The position numbers were made by a program, and so were the translations under genes. From contig OX621250.1 in assembly GCA_951640165.1 (NCBI GenBank), forward strand, positions 18,749,501 through 18,813,500: a stretch of 64,000 nucleotides of DNA, written 5' to 3'. Under the pieces are notes generated by a model. That model was given only the letters and a program-made list of their open reading frames with translations, was not told the origin of the DNA and made no database searches. How positions within the stretch are numbered: position 1 is the stretch's first letter; each line of letters opens with the position of its first letter. Below, piece by piece: positions 44,260-55,041 of this stretch. This stretch comes from Pseudoips prasinana (taxonomy: Eukaryota; Arthropoda; Insecta; Lepidoptera; Nolidae).

Positions 44260-45903
44260 CACTCGCGAGCAACCAAATCGACTCAAGCCTTGTCGGCGCA
44301 CACATACATTGATACAACTAAAATCATGAATGGAAATTATTAAAATGATATGTCATTCGAAAGCTTAAGATGTCAGCTTTAATTTGATATCATTATCATT
44401 GAAATCCATCCATCATTTTTGAAATAAATGATGTCTGAATGCAAGAGTAGGAAAAACGGGAATTTAGGAAAAAGGGTATGTGTCTCGTATTTGACAAATT
44501 AAACAAAAAAAATTAAAAATAAAATTATTTTATTTAAATCAGTATTTCGTATTGCCCCCTCTAGCCCTAATTACATCCCGCAGTCTGTTTTTCATGGACC
44601 TTATCAATTTTTTGACATTTTCTTGAGGAATGCCGTCCCACTCCTCTAATAATGCTGTCTTTAGCTCGTCTACGCTTGAAGGGACTGGATTTCTGGCCCG
44701 AACTCTTCTTTTAAGCTCGTCCCATAAGTGCTCGATGGGATTCATGTCAGGACTGAGCGCAGGCCAGTCCATCGTGCGTAATTCGACCTCTTGCAGAAAC
44801 TGTCGAGTGACTCGTGCCGTGTGGCAGCGGGCATTGTCGTGCATTAACACGAAGTCTTCACCGACAAACCCTGCGTAGGGCACAACATGATCCAGTAGAA
44901 TGTCGGTGATGTACCGATCAGCTGTTAGCCCGCCTCCTCGGCCGCCCCCAGGCACGAAAACAAGTTCGGTTTTTCCCTCTAAAGAGATACCAGCCCACAT
45001 CATGCAGGAACCGCCGCCATATGCCACTGTTTCAGCGAAACAACATTGGGCAAATCGTTCTCCCGGACGCCTGTAGACTCGGCCTCTCCTGTCACTGCCA
45101 TGCAGACACATTCTGCACTCATCAGTAAACAGGACCGATCGCCATTGCGCAACGCTCCAATTGAGATGCTCTCGAGCAAATTGAAGGCGCGCTTGTCGGT
45201 GGCCTGCAGTCAACTTAGGGCCCGTCGCAGGTCTTTTTGGCGTCAAGTTGGCTTCCTTCAAGCGTCTTCTCACTGTCCACTCGCTGACAGCCACTTGTCG
45301 TACACGTCTCAGTTCTTGCTGCACATCAACGCCCGTAAGGTGTCGATTGCGCAGCGAGGTTGAGACAATGAAGCGGTCGTCTCTCTCTGAAGTGCACCGG
45401 TGGCGGCTCGTTCTTGGTCTCCGATTGAAGGCACCAGTCTCTTGGAACCGTCTGTATACTCGGGATACAGAAGACTGGCTCAAGTGGAGCTGGGCAGCGA
45501 TTGCTCGCTGACTTAACCCTTGTTGCAACAAGGCAACAACTTGAGCGGCTTCTTCTGGTGTGGTATCCATGGGTTAGCGAAAACAAGGAATGCAATTTAC
45601 GGAGATGTGTACCGGTCAACCTGTAACAAGCAACTGATAAGATAAACCGGAAGTGGGGGGTTTTATAGCGGGAGCAGGTAGCGCAAGTCGTGGATTCCTA
45701 AAGAGGTAATTTACGCTGACGGCCAATTAAAATGTGTCAATAAATCAGCGCTTAGTTTTTTTTAAGGTATTGATGTTAATTGAAAGCCTAATTTTTCAGC
45801 TTTCGAATGACATATCACTTTTGTAATTACCATTTATCGTTTTAGGAAAATCAATGTATATGTGCGCCGTCTAGGCTTGAGTCGATTTGGTTGCTCGCGA
45901 GTG
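44260..45903 (-). mobile_element. Tc1/mariner-superfamily transposon (Tc1 clade), 1644 bp
   Basis: Flanked by the TA duplication expected for this superfamily (44258-44259 and 45904-45905). The first 31 bases from each end, starting CACTCGCGAGCAACCAAATC, are identical. Weaker similarity continues to about 120 bp, including a second block GATATGTCATTCGAAAGCT, which resembles the inner transposase-binding repeat of IR/DR-type elements. One full-length transposase frame lies between. Lack of frame damage suggests a recent insertion. Confidence 0.93.
44539..45570 (-). CDS. Tc1-type DD34E transposase, apparently intact
   Basis: 343 residues, the usual length for Tc1 transposases, starting MDTTPEEAAQ. 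Domains: an N-terminal paired-like helix-turn-helix (about 13-45: GLSQRAIAAQLHLSQSSVSR), a basic hinge (RRPRTSRHR), a second HTH with WTVRRRLKEANL (98-109), then the DDE catalytic core. Catalytic residues visible are D150 (LFTDEC), D245 (MHDNARCHTA) and E280 (MNPIEHLWDEL), with 34 residues between the last two, giving DD34E. A Gly-rich stretch (GGGRGGGL) sits at the usual 'glycine-rich box' position. No stop or frameshift is seen. Other frames in this interval are shadows. Confidence 0.95.
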   Translation of the reverse strand: MDTTPEEAAQVVALLQQGLSQRAIAAQLHLSQSSVSRVYRRFQETGAFNRRPRTSRHRCTSERDDRFIVSTSLRNRHLTGVDVQQELRRVRQVAVSEWTVRRRLKEANLTPKRPATGPKLTAGHRQARLQFAREHLNWSVAQWRSVLFTDECRMCLHGSDRRGRVYRRPGERFAQCCFAETVAYGGGSCMMWAGISLEGKTELVFVPGGGRGGGLTADRYITDILLDHVVPYAGFVGEDFVLMHDNARCHTARVTRQFLQEVELRTMDWPALSPDMNPIEHLWDELKRRVRARNPVPSSVDELKTALLEEWDGIPQENVKKLIRSMKNRLRDVIRARGGNTKY

Positions 45904-46003
45904 TATATCAATGCGATTGTAATACTCAGCGTCACAAATTGGGAGTGGTTATAGGTTCAAAATTACATGTGCACCTTTATTAACGGTAAATTACGGTGCA
46001 AAA

Positions 46004-46031
46004 TATCTCAAGACTCTCTAGTCTTGAGATA
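46004..46031. repeat. Perfect short hairpin, 12-bp arms, 4-nt loop
   Basis: TATCTCAAGACT-CTCT-AGTCTTGAGATA. Confidence 0.9.
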
Positions 46032-46084
46032 CTTTGAAATTAACATTGAAAAAGGAAAATTAAAAATATAGGAATAAAGGATAA

Positions 46085-46152
46085 AAATTGGCAATTGTGG
46101 AGATCTTTGGTGGACGTCTTTCGGCTGATATGATGATGATGATGATGAAAGG
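46085..46152 (+). mobile_element. RTE-like LINE tail remnant
   Basis: 'GGCAATTGTGGAGATCTTTGG', then 'GGACGTCTTTCGGCTGATATGA' and (GATGAT)n. Only the extreme 3' end remains. Confidence 0.5.
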
Positions 46153-46310
46153 ATAAAAAGTACAAATTAAAATTAGTACCAGTATATTATAAACAATAAA
46201 TTAATAACAGACAACGTATATGGTTTATTACTGTGCAAAAATGCAATGCAACAAACTAATTTAAAACATGATTTTTAAGAAGAAATATATAAATACAATA
46301 GGTATACTCG

Positions 46311-46377
46311 TACCATAGACGAAACGCGAATATAATCAAGAAACGTTTCTTGATTCTTTTCGCGTTTCGTCTGTGGT
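46311..46377. repeat. Near-perfect inverted repeat, ~32-bp arms
   Basis: Left part ACCATAGACGAAACGCGAA..., right part ...TTCGCGTTTCGTCTGTGGT, meeting at AAACGTTT, with a few mismatches and small indels. It resembles the perfect hairpins elsewhere, but older. Confidence 0.85.
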
Positions 46378-46876
46378 TACTACTCTACCGACTTTGTATA
46401 GTATACATATTTGACATTAGTGACAGTAGTAAGAATTCTTGTAAAATTTAACAAATTTTGCAGTAGGTATACCGATTATAAAAAATAATATTTATCGGAA
46501 TAGTAACAAAACTAAACAAAAATTAAATTAAAATTTTTCCCCTCACCTGATGAACTCTGGCGACCTTACTCACTCGCAGAACATTAAAATTATATTATTA
46601 ATGTTATTATTAAGGAATGTCTTCCGTAAGGTGGAGGTACTTCCCCAGTCGGGCTGCTCTTTTAGCGAATGAACGCTGTGCACTACCTATTTTCAGTATT
46701 TAAATACATTACTGAAAAATATAAAGTAAAAGATTATTATTTAAAAAAAATCCCTTGCTAGGTAACGGGCGGCGCTCATAAGGAATATGTGGACATCATT
46801 TTATTTTGTAATTATTAGAACCTAGTTCATTTATTTACACAGATGTATTTATATTTACATAGATTAGTTACCATTG

Positions 46877-47115
46877 TATCCTGGGACATTATTCACACAC
46901 GGCCATCTAATCCTAAATTAGGCAGAGCTTATACTATGGGAATCATATAACTGATATAATACTTCTTTTGTAAATATATACTTATAGAGCACCTAGACAC
47001 AGGATAAACATACATGTTCATGCACATAAATATATTATGTCCTGGGTGGCAATCGAACCCACGACCTACAGAGTGAAAAGCAAGCATTTAGAAACACGTC
47101 AACTGGCCCGTCAGC
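46877..47115 (-). mobile_element. SINE family A, minus, near full length
   Basis: ATCCTGGGACATTATTCACA to AACACGTCAACTGGCCCGTC, with reversed B-box GGCAATCGAACCCACGACC. Confidence 0.75.
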
Positions 47116-47205
47116 ATAGCATTTATGGTATCGTGATGGTTTTTATGATTGTAAGTATCAAAGACATTTATGATTGTAAGTAGGTAGGAGGTTATTATGG
47201 CTGAC

Positions 47206-47605
47206 TGGCCTGTTGGTCTAGTTACCTTGACTGCTAGAGCAGAGGTCGTGGGTTCGGTTTCCTACCAGGTCAAATATTTGTATTGTCACTACGATTATTA
47301 TTTCTATATCTGGGTGTAATTTATCCCACTAATATTATAAAGGTGAAAGTTTGTGAGTGTGTGAATGTGAATGTTTTTTACTTCTTCACGTCTTAACGGC
47401 TGGAGCGGTTTTAATAATATTTGTTATGGAGTTAGCTCACACCCTGAATTAACACATAGACGGGTCAAACCACGGGGCACAGCTAGTCTATAATATGTAT
47501 GTATTTAGATATATATATAAGTATGTTTATCAGTTGTATGGTTACCATAATACAGGTTTCTAGATTGGGATCGGATGACACTCTGTTAATTGTCCGAAGA
47601 TATTT
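47206..47605 (+). mobile_element. SINE family A, plus, interrupted by a Helitron-like element
   Basis: Head GGCCTGTTGGTCTAGTTACC and B-box GTGGGTTCGGTTTCC, body to 47323, then continuing from 47487 with TCTATAATATGTATGTATTT. Joined across the insert, the SINE reads GGGTGTAATTTATCTATA as in uninterrupted copies. Confidence 0.8.
47324..47486 (+). mobile_element. Helitron-like non-autonomous element, 163 bp, clean insertion
   Basis: 5' TCCCACTAATATTATAAAGG, 3' CACGGGGCACAGCTAG. It sits exactly between A and T with no target duplication; removing it restores the SINE. TC...CTAG ends, A|T target and absence of duplication are the marks of Helitron transposition. Confidence 0.75.
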
Positions 47606-47929
47606 ATTTGTTTAGATATTTTTATGGTGTTACGGTGAATTCAACACGGCAAATTTTATAGACTAAATTCATAACTTCAAAAAGAAAATTGATACAAATT
47701 AAGGACTCACCCTTACTTCGCATCGTTTGATTTGCGTACAAAAATACCATCGAAACTTCTGCCTTTTAACTAAACTCGTCCTGACAATTACGAATACAAC
47801 AAAATAGAATCAATCAATTCGGCCGTACCTTTTTCATGTGATGGTATTTCACCCAGAAGAAATTGATTTATATTAAAACTGATAAAATTTTCTGTTTTAT
47901 TTTTATTTTTTTTTAATAAATAAAATAAA

Positions 47930-48010
47930 ATAAAAAAGGTTTTTATTCACGTAGACTTCAAAAAAGCGCTTGTAAATAGTCAGAACATGTTTGTAGTAAT
48001 ATAGTTGTAT
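47930..48010 (+). repeat. Dispersed repeat, plus (matches 22690-22765)
   Basis: GGTTTTTATTCACGTAGACT, then AAAAAAGCGCTTGTAAATAGTCAGAACATGT. Preceded by an A/T-rich run. Confidence 0.6.
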
Positions 48011-48269
48011 ACATTAGATATTATTTCTAGTAACATAGATATTTAGGTACATCTTGTATGAAAACATTTATAAAATTTATTTTATTACAGAAATGATATT
48101 TAGCTAGCTCGTATCAAGTTATTGTCAAGAGATTATGTTTAATTATCTAGTTTAAGTCTAATATTTTTACTACATATTGTCAATGGTTTTGTCTATATTA
48201 AAGGTATTATTATTATGACGGACCTTGTGTTAATAACGACGGTCGCGCTTTAATGCTACCACCGGATCC

Positions 48270-48388
48270 AATGCGCCCCAACTGAGAAGACCCAGCGAAA
48301 CAAACTCAGTGGGTTCATCTACTACCGGTTTCAACACAACCCAGTTGAGACGGTCCGGCGAAACATACTCAAGCGGGCATGAACACGG
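48270..48388 (+). repeat. Dispersed repeat fragment, plus (matches 22365-22465)
   Basis: Contains CCCAGCGAAACAAACTCAGT and CCCAGTTGAGACGGTCCGGC, then GAAACATACTCAAG. Confidence 0.6.
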
Positions 48389-48589
48389 GATTTGGTCCAA
48401 TTAGAGTAATTATTTAGTAGGCAAACACAATATATGCTCGATCGGTTGTCTGAATGCTTATTATTTTAGATTTTATTTAGGTATACAAAAGAAAAACTTC
48501 GAAACAATAACATTATTCATTTTGAGACAGAGTCAATAATTTTAAATTAAGTATATGATAGCAATCATTTACAGATAGTTCACGTAACA

Positions 48590-49060
48590 CAGCAGATCAG
48601 TCATGTCTATATGGCTACAAGATCTCCAGCGAGCAATGTGCAGGTAGGAAGTGGGAGCCAGACGTCTTTGTCATCGATGTACTCTTTAGTGGTGTAATAA
48701 CCCCTAGCCATAAGTACACGTTTAATATGTGTTTTAAAACTTATGTCAGGCAGATCAGTAATTTCTGTTTAGTACCTATTAAAAGGCCTTTATATGTTAA
48801 ATTATATCATGTCAGGAAATATAAAGATTTCAACTGTTCTCTGATACGACTTTGAAAACCGACGGCATTGAGAACTATCATATTATTAAAACTATAAATA
48901 TTGCCGTAAAAGACTGTACCAAACAAATGTAGTTTATTCTACAGGGAACTTATTTCGTACATATACAACTGTGTAATATGTTTCGTACATATACAACTGG
49001 TTCCAGTGACATGAATAAGTTATACAATCTCGTCCACTGTTCAGACAATAGCTGTCTTTC
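48590..49060 (-). pseudogene. Decayed LINE ORF2 C-terminus, minus
   Basis: Minus-strand codons near 48725-48615 read LMARGYYTTKEYIDDKDVWL, then PLPTCTLLAGDLVAI-stop. This resembles the '..YY...EY..D...W' end of CR1-type LINE proteins in insects. Upstream codons (about 48930-48820) in another frame give FYGNIYSFNNMIVLNAVGFQ, so the copy is frameshifted. Family assignment is tentative. Confidence 0.5.
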
Positions 49061-49419
49061 ATTGTAGGGGCGTAATTACTAATTAGGCAGTCAAACGCAG
49101 GTTGTACGTGTAAGTGAATTTATATTATAAGAAGCACAAATGTACAGACGTACGTGTGTGTGGGTGTATTTGAATAAGTGCTGCTTTGAATGTATGCAAA
49201 TATATTGGATGCTATTTTGTAGAATAAGAACAAGTAGACTGGTTTGTAGGATTTGATATTTGTTGTAGATTATTTTGTACTACAATGTTGAGTTCAACGG
49301 AAAATAAAACATTAACTTAAATAATGATTAATATGATATGCACATGATATGCACATTGGACCGGATACCCCATGGTTCATAGGTTTGATTCCCAAAATCC
49401 AAAAACAAAGTGTATTATT

Positions 49420-50290
49420 AAAGCAGAGAAGATCGGGGAGGCCACATCAGGGAACCCAAAATAGTTAATCACCATTTATTTGAAAAGTACGCGGCAATCC
49501 AAGCCGAATCGACTATGCTACCACTGGATCGACCGAATCATCGCCCAGTGGTCAACGACCCGGCGACTAGATAGCGGAATGTCTAGCCGAGAGTCTAGAG
49601 GCCTAATCTTCGCTTAGCACTTCACCAATAGACCCCGATCACCTCGTTGTGGCGGACGTAGAACGTAGTTTCGGTAGAGTCCTCCCGGCAGGGAGACGAC
49701 GTCAAAGACAACGAACCCCTAAAGCCAGTGTCAATCGGTCTTCGATCAAGGACCTCTATCCACATAAAGCCTTGGGTTCCAACGGAATCACCAATCGCGT
49801 GTTGAAACATTTCTCAATGTCTTTGTCCTGGCTTACAGGAGTTGCAGTGGTGGGTAAGAGGGAGGGACTAGTCCAATTTTTAAATAAAGAAAAGAAATGT
49901 CTTTACTAAGCCTGTTAGGCCTAATCCAACAACATCTCAACATAACAGTGGAAGCAAAAACCAAACCGGCTAGTGATGGCCCGTTAAGCCTCTTCAGTAC
50001 AATGAGGAAACCTTAAAGCGCATTATGTGTACCTGCCTGTTCACGTTCACCAACGACAACAAGCTCCTACCAAACGAGCACTTCGGCTTTGAAGCCAGAC
50101 ACTCTTGCGTTCACCAGGTGCACGTCAAAGCAGCCTGACATCGTTGACATACCGAAGGTCTCTTCTTCGACGTAGCTAATGCGTTTGAAAGGGTCTGGCA
50201 CAAGGGCTTATTATATAAGCTGTTTGAACTAGAAATACCTAACCGTCTCATACACATCTTACGAAACTAGAAATAGAAAAAAAAATACCA
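49420..50290 (+). pseudogene. Decayed jockey-type LINE reverse transcriptase fragment
   Basis: Pieces in shifting frames: SIKDLYPHKALGSNGITNRV and LKHF (RT block 1), then 'PLSLFSTMRK' (decayed YRPISLL), LLPNEHFGFEARHSCVHQV (Q.GFR..HS), and TEGLFFDVANAFERVWHKGL followed by LYKLFELEIPNRLIHIL (the FLDV..AFD.VWH block). Motifs appear in the correct order, with several frameshifts and stops. Plus orientation, unlike the fragment at 4450-5096. Confidence 0.75.
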
Positions 50291-50332
50291 CCAGTAGCTA
50301 CCCTAATATTAAGTTTATCACGAAAATTATAC

Positions 50333-50712
50333 AAATACACACGGCCATCTGATCCCAAACCAAGCAGAGCTTGTACTATGGAAACCAGACAACTGATATA
50401 CTACTTTTCTTTTGTAAATACATACTTATATAGATAAATACATAACTAGCTGTGCCCCGCGGTGTTACTCGCGTTAAATTTTATAAATTTTCTTTGTTAT
50501 AAACCTCACGGAGCCCGAGACCTTTCCAACGAATGCAAAACCGTGGAAATCGGTTCGTGCGTTCTGGAGCTAAAGCGTCAGAAAGGAAAACCCGACTTAT
50601 TTTTATATAGTAGATTACACCCAGACTCAGGACAAACAGACATGTTCATGCACAGAAATATCTGTCCTGCGTGAAAAGCAAGCATTTGCCAACCACGCCA
50701 AAAGGCCCGCAA
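50333..50712 (-). mobile_element. SINE family A, minus, interrupted by a Helitron-like element
   Basis: SINE parts 50333-50445 and 50615-50712. The second lacks the B box through a small deletion (CTGTCCTGCGTGAAAAGC). Confidence 0.75.
50446..50614 (-). mobile_element. Helitron-like non-autonomous element, 169 bp
   Basis: On the minus strand it reads TCTACTATATAAAAATAAGT ... GGGGCACAGCTAG. It lies between A and T of the SINE without duplication. It is a full-length sister of the copy at 40086. Confidence 0.7.
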
Positions 50713-51312
50713 GCTTTGAGGAATCGCGGTAGTCATTTGATCGATACTATATTCCATACACCCTTATCTTATTCCATTTCAAAATCGACCCGCCCATATT
50801 GGATAAACCTGTATATTTTATTATTAAATAATAAAAAGAATTCTATAGTATACAGACTAGAAGGTTTTCATGAGAAAATAGCAGTTCTTATCTTGATTTG
50901 AATTTAAATACACAAAAACTTCTTGGAAAGCACTCAAATTTCTCTAACACGAATATTCAACATAAACTTCGAACAGCGTTACCTACTGGATTTTTTCTGT
51001 GACAAGCGAGCAAGAAAATTTCAAGAGGTCCGGTTTTCTCAATGATGTAACTTTTCTGAAACAACATTTGCATTTACAAATACCTACTAAAACTTCAAAG
51101 TTTGAGAAATAGTGCACAAAAAATAAAAGACGATATTTTAATTCTCAAATATGTCACGGCTGCTTGTAATACCCGCAGCAACACTTGCGCGATACGGATT
51201 TTGCAGAAATATTGTCAATCCTCTTACGAAGAGCTCTAAGCCGTGTAGTTTCTTTGCAGAAGCACGACAGAGAACTCTTTTCATAGCCATATCACACCCT
51301 TATATTTATTTA

Positions 51313-51416
51313 CTAGCTATGCCCCGCGGGTTTTAGAAGTTTTGGCGTAAAATAGTAACAAACATACATCCATACATCTATACTCACAAACTTTCGCATT
51401 TATAATATTAGCAGGA
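51313..51416 (-). mobile_element. Helitron-like element, internally shortened
   Basis: Minus-strand ends TCCTGCTAATATTATAAATG and GGGGCATAGCTAG, flanked by A and T. Confidence 0.65.
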
Positions 51417-51534
51417 TGTGTACCTCTAGCGGTGTTGGGAGTGCACGCTAGAATAGCACGCAGATGGCAAATTTGTAACCTACTTACTTGACACTTATCG
51501 TCATATTTTGGACAATCCGTTCAATATCTTTATA

Positions 51535-51679
51535 AATTGTAGCCTATGTGTTATTCTGATGTATAAGCTATATTATTGTAAAGTTTTATTAAAATCCATT
51601 CAGTAGATTTTACGTGAAAGAGTAACAAACATCCATCCAACCATACTTACAAACTTTCGCGTTTATAATATTAGTAGGA
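51535..51679 (-). mobile_element. Helitron-like element, 5' part
   Basis: Minus-strand start TCCTACTAATATTATAAACG, then 'GAAAGTTTGTAAGTATGG'. The CTAG end is lost. Confidence 0.6.
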
Positions 51680-51895
51680 TTTACAGTTAAAATAAGCTCA
51701 ATTTCATTTATCACACTTTTTAAGTGTAGCGTTTGTAATAAAAGACACAATAATACGTAACAACAATGGATGTATATTGAGTGAACGGGTGGTGCAGTGT
51801 TTAAAGTAACCACCTTTGCGCTCAGGTTCTATTCTCGCAAAGGACAACTAGTTAGAAATATCTTACATAGAGCGAGTCTGCTTTTAAAAACAGTA

Positions 51896-52072
51896 TCCTA
51901 CTAATGTTATTAATGCAAAAGTTTGTGAGTATGGATTTGTCGTTGAACTGTCTGAAGCAGAAACTACGAGACGGATTTTATGAAACTTAGTAGTAACATA
52001 ACTTATAAATCTGATTAACACATAGGCTATAATTTGTAGTCTAACACGAGTGAAACCGCGGGACCCAGCTAG
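51896..52072 (+). mobile_element. Helitron-like element, full length
   Basis: TCCTACTAATGTTATTAATG ... CGGGACCCAGCTAG between A and T, 177 bp. Confidence 0.7.
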
Positions 52073-52184
52073 TTAAAAATAAATGTAATAAGTTGCTACG
52101 TGTATGCATATGCTTATACAATTATTTAGTAACCGAGTGGGTAAAATTAAATTTCCTATAATTGCAACTTTGCAAGGAATATGA

Positions 52185-52305
52185 AATATGTACTAAGCTA
52201 TAACCACCAAAGTGTGATCGCTAACCCGACTGCCAGGCGCGGCGATTATGTCATATTATCTCTCTCGCAGTTGACGTAATTTGGCTGATAAAATGATGAC
52301 AATAT
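52185..52305 (+). mobile_element. Dispersed lepidopteran retroelement tail
   Basis: 'AACCACCAAAGTGTGATCGC', 'TAACCCGACTGCCAGGCGCG' and 'GGCTGATAAAATGATGACA': the same family as 9205-9428. Confidence 0.5.
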
Positions 52306-53290
52306 TATTATAAGGAAGTTAAAAAGCAAAATTTTATCTAAGTACATAATTTAATTTAAATAAATTTGTAAATCAATTCAAACAAAAAAATCAAAAAAGT
52401 ATTGTTCCTTTCAAGTTTTATGATTTCAAATGGCAACGGTAAAACGGATAATAATAAAATATACTTATACTATAATGGAATACTACTGTTTATTGTATTA
52501 TATGCAAACTTCGGTTGCCTGAAGTTTGAATATAAAGCAAACTTTATCTAAGCGGTTTTGGTATTACGCGGCCACAGTGAAAGTTGGGAGCGCCTGATAA
52601 AACAAAAGTTACAAAGCATTGGAATTATGCTCCAAATTTAGTAAAACTATGAATATTATCACTTTGCGGAGAACATTTTTGCAAGCTTTGTAATTAATAA
52701 TATTATTTAGAAGCTTAGTAATAATCCTTTATTTTTGTAATGTTAAAGCATCACTATTAAAGTACAAGTAAGTTAGACTCCATTGGCTATTTCGTCACTT
52801 ATCAGAGATCCAGTGCCTTCGACGGTGACCACCCATAGCAGCGCCCTGAGCCGTGGAGAAGGTTACCTAAATTCAAAAAACTGATGTAGAACTATCTATG
52901 CTCGTTCCTTGATCAATGTTGATACATTGATTTTTTTTTAATTCCGTTTTACGGCTCTGGCTTCTTTGGCCTTATGAGCCTTCAGTAAATATATTTTATA
53001 TCATTTATTTCGTCATTGTCAAGTAAAGTCTGTCACAGTCAAGTCATACATAGTCCTTGTCCAACCCCAGTAAAGCAGTGGAGACTTTACTAGCGGCTTT
53101 TATGGAGTTTTGGTTACAACACGGAAAATCACAATTCACGGCAATATCGCACTTTCCTCCACTTGTGTACGTTGTCGAAGATGTTATGTCTAAAAATCCG
53201 CCATATTTACACATAAAAACTCAAATTTACACCAGTTTTTGAAAATAAAACATAGCCTCGATGCGTCTTTTTCCGCGTTGGCGCCAAAAC

Positions 53291-53402
53291 TCTTTGATAC
53301 ATTGATAATAAATATTGTTGCCACTTTGATCAAGAATAATGTTGTCACTTTGATCAATAATAATGTTGACAGTTTGATCAATAATAATGTTGACACGTTA
53401 AT
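53291..53402. repeat. 24-bp minisatellite
   Basis: Units at 53317, 53341 and 53365, plus a partial at 53389, of GTTGNCACTTTGATCAATAATAAT, with a decayed unit before. Because 24 is a multiple of 3, both strands stay open. The frames 53190-53420 (-) and 53239-53457 (+) are consequences of the repeat, not genes. Confidence 0.9.
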
Positions 53403-54084
53403 AAAGCAGCTTGTATACATGTATCATTTAAATCAAAAAGCTTCTCAGCTACATTAATTATCTACCAAAGACTTTGGCACATTCAACATTGTAACAACAA
53501 GTCCTAATATGTTTTGCCTACAACAACGTGAACGAAGAAAGCTACAAGATCTAATGTTCCCCTTCAAACTAACTAACAATAAATTAGATTGCCCTGAACT
53601 GATTACGCACGTAGCTCTGAATGTACCATTTTAAATACCCAGATATCCTGTAACGAACATATATCACATTCAACCTTCTAAAACCAACATCGGGATAAAA
53701 TCACCGCTCGATAGGGTTTGTAGACAGATGAACTCTTTCATGAAATCTGTACCGGATGCCGATAAACACCTTGATTCCTTAAATTGTTTCAAGTCCTAAA
53801 TTTGTAGTCACTCAAAACTACTGTTAACTCGTCATATGTATTTCATTTTTCTAAAGCCTAAATAATCTCAAGTACCGATTATTCGTCTAAATTTGGGAAA
53901 TGTTGGCTAACCCATAATTGGCTTGTGTGAAGTCTAATTAGTTAAAAAAATATTCTTAAGATATTATATTGTATGCACAAGCTGTGGGTAAACCTGAAGT
54001 TAATAAATAAAAAAATAATAACATTATATAATGTGATCTAACACAACATCGTTATTATGTAATCACATAATTAGTCCGTACACG

Positions 54085-54200
54085 CAGTCAGTCACAAGTA
54101 TACGGCTCACCTGATGCAAATAGGTTACTGTTGCCAACTCCTGGGGCCTCATTCGTACGTTACAGCACCTATAGAATTCTTTTTTAAAGAGCCTCAAGCT
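54085..54200 (+). repeat. Dispersed lepidopteran repeat
   Basis: AAGTATACGGCTCACCTGAT followed by GCAAATAGGTTACTGTTGCC resembles the widespread 'CGGCCCACCTGATGGTAAG' element of Lepidoptera. Confidence 0.45.
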
Positions 54201-54374
54201 AAAATTACGCTTACCGAAATTACAGTGCTACTGCATATTTGCTGAAAGGTTTGTCTTTTCTTTCATGCGCTTCTGAGAATTTTTGTTGGTAACTTTATGT
54301 CCAGTAAACTTTTTACAACATCTCGTAGGTTTCCGATCATTCTCTACCGTATTAGTTAGTTATAGTTTATAAAA

Positions 54375-55030
54375 CACTAGCGACCTGCCCTTGGTTCGCA
54401 TAGGTAGATAGATCGAAAGATGAATTAGTATCTACTTTATGTATGAATAAAGAAAATTAGAACAATTCCTTACTCCATGATAACATTTTAGTAGTTAATT
54501 TTGATTGACTAAATTGAACAAAAAGCAGTTATTGTGATTTAACTATAATAGTTTAATTTTCCTCAATCCTCTCCTCCGTTTTCCTCAATTTTTTGTGGGT
54601 AATGATTTGTACTACAGACAAATTATTAGAGAGCATCGTGGGCATCGTTTTATTTTAAAGAGATTTCTACAAAAAATTACTATAATTTAACCCGAGGTAT
54701 AGATGCCTAAAGCAGCCCTTGTTAATTTTGTTACAATAAACCGATAACACATGAAACTTAATACTTCAATGTTTTTGTAAATAAAAAACTGCCCATAATT
54801 TAAAAAATTACCTATAAAATCAAAATACATAGAATTATAGTCTAACTAATATAGTTAAATCACAATAACTGCTTTATGTTCAATTTAGTCAATCAAAAAT
54901 AACTACTCTTTTATACCGTGGGCTACATTATTGTAATTTTCGTAGAGATTTAATTTGGTTTTGTTGGGATAAATGCTGCCCACATTGCTCTCTATGATTG
55001 TAGTTTTCTATAAGTGAAGTAGTTTTTGAG
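54375..55030. mobile_element. Fold-back element with 56-bp inverted repeats
   Basis: Arms 54491-54546 and 54851-54906 pair at 54 of 56 positions. Outside the left arm is AGCGACCTGCCCTTGGTTCG, a known lepidopteran repeat word. Further imperfect complementarity exists between 54633-54690 and 54920-54990 (AGAGAGCATCGTGGGCA / TGCCCACATTGCTCTC). No coding frame. Confidence 0.6.
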
Positions 55031-55041
55031 TTTATCTATAA

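Noticed and set aside
53239..53457. 72-codon protein with VDTLINNN repeats
   Set aside because: Produced by a 24-bp minisatellite open on both strands.
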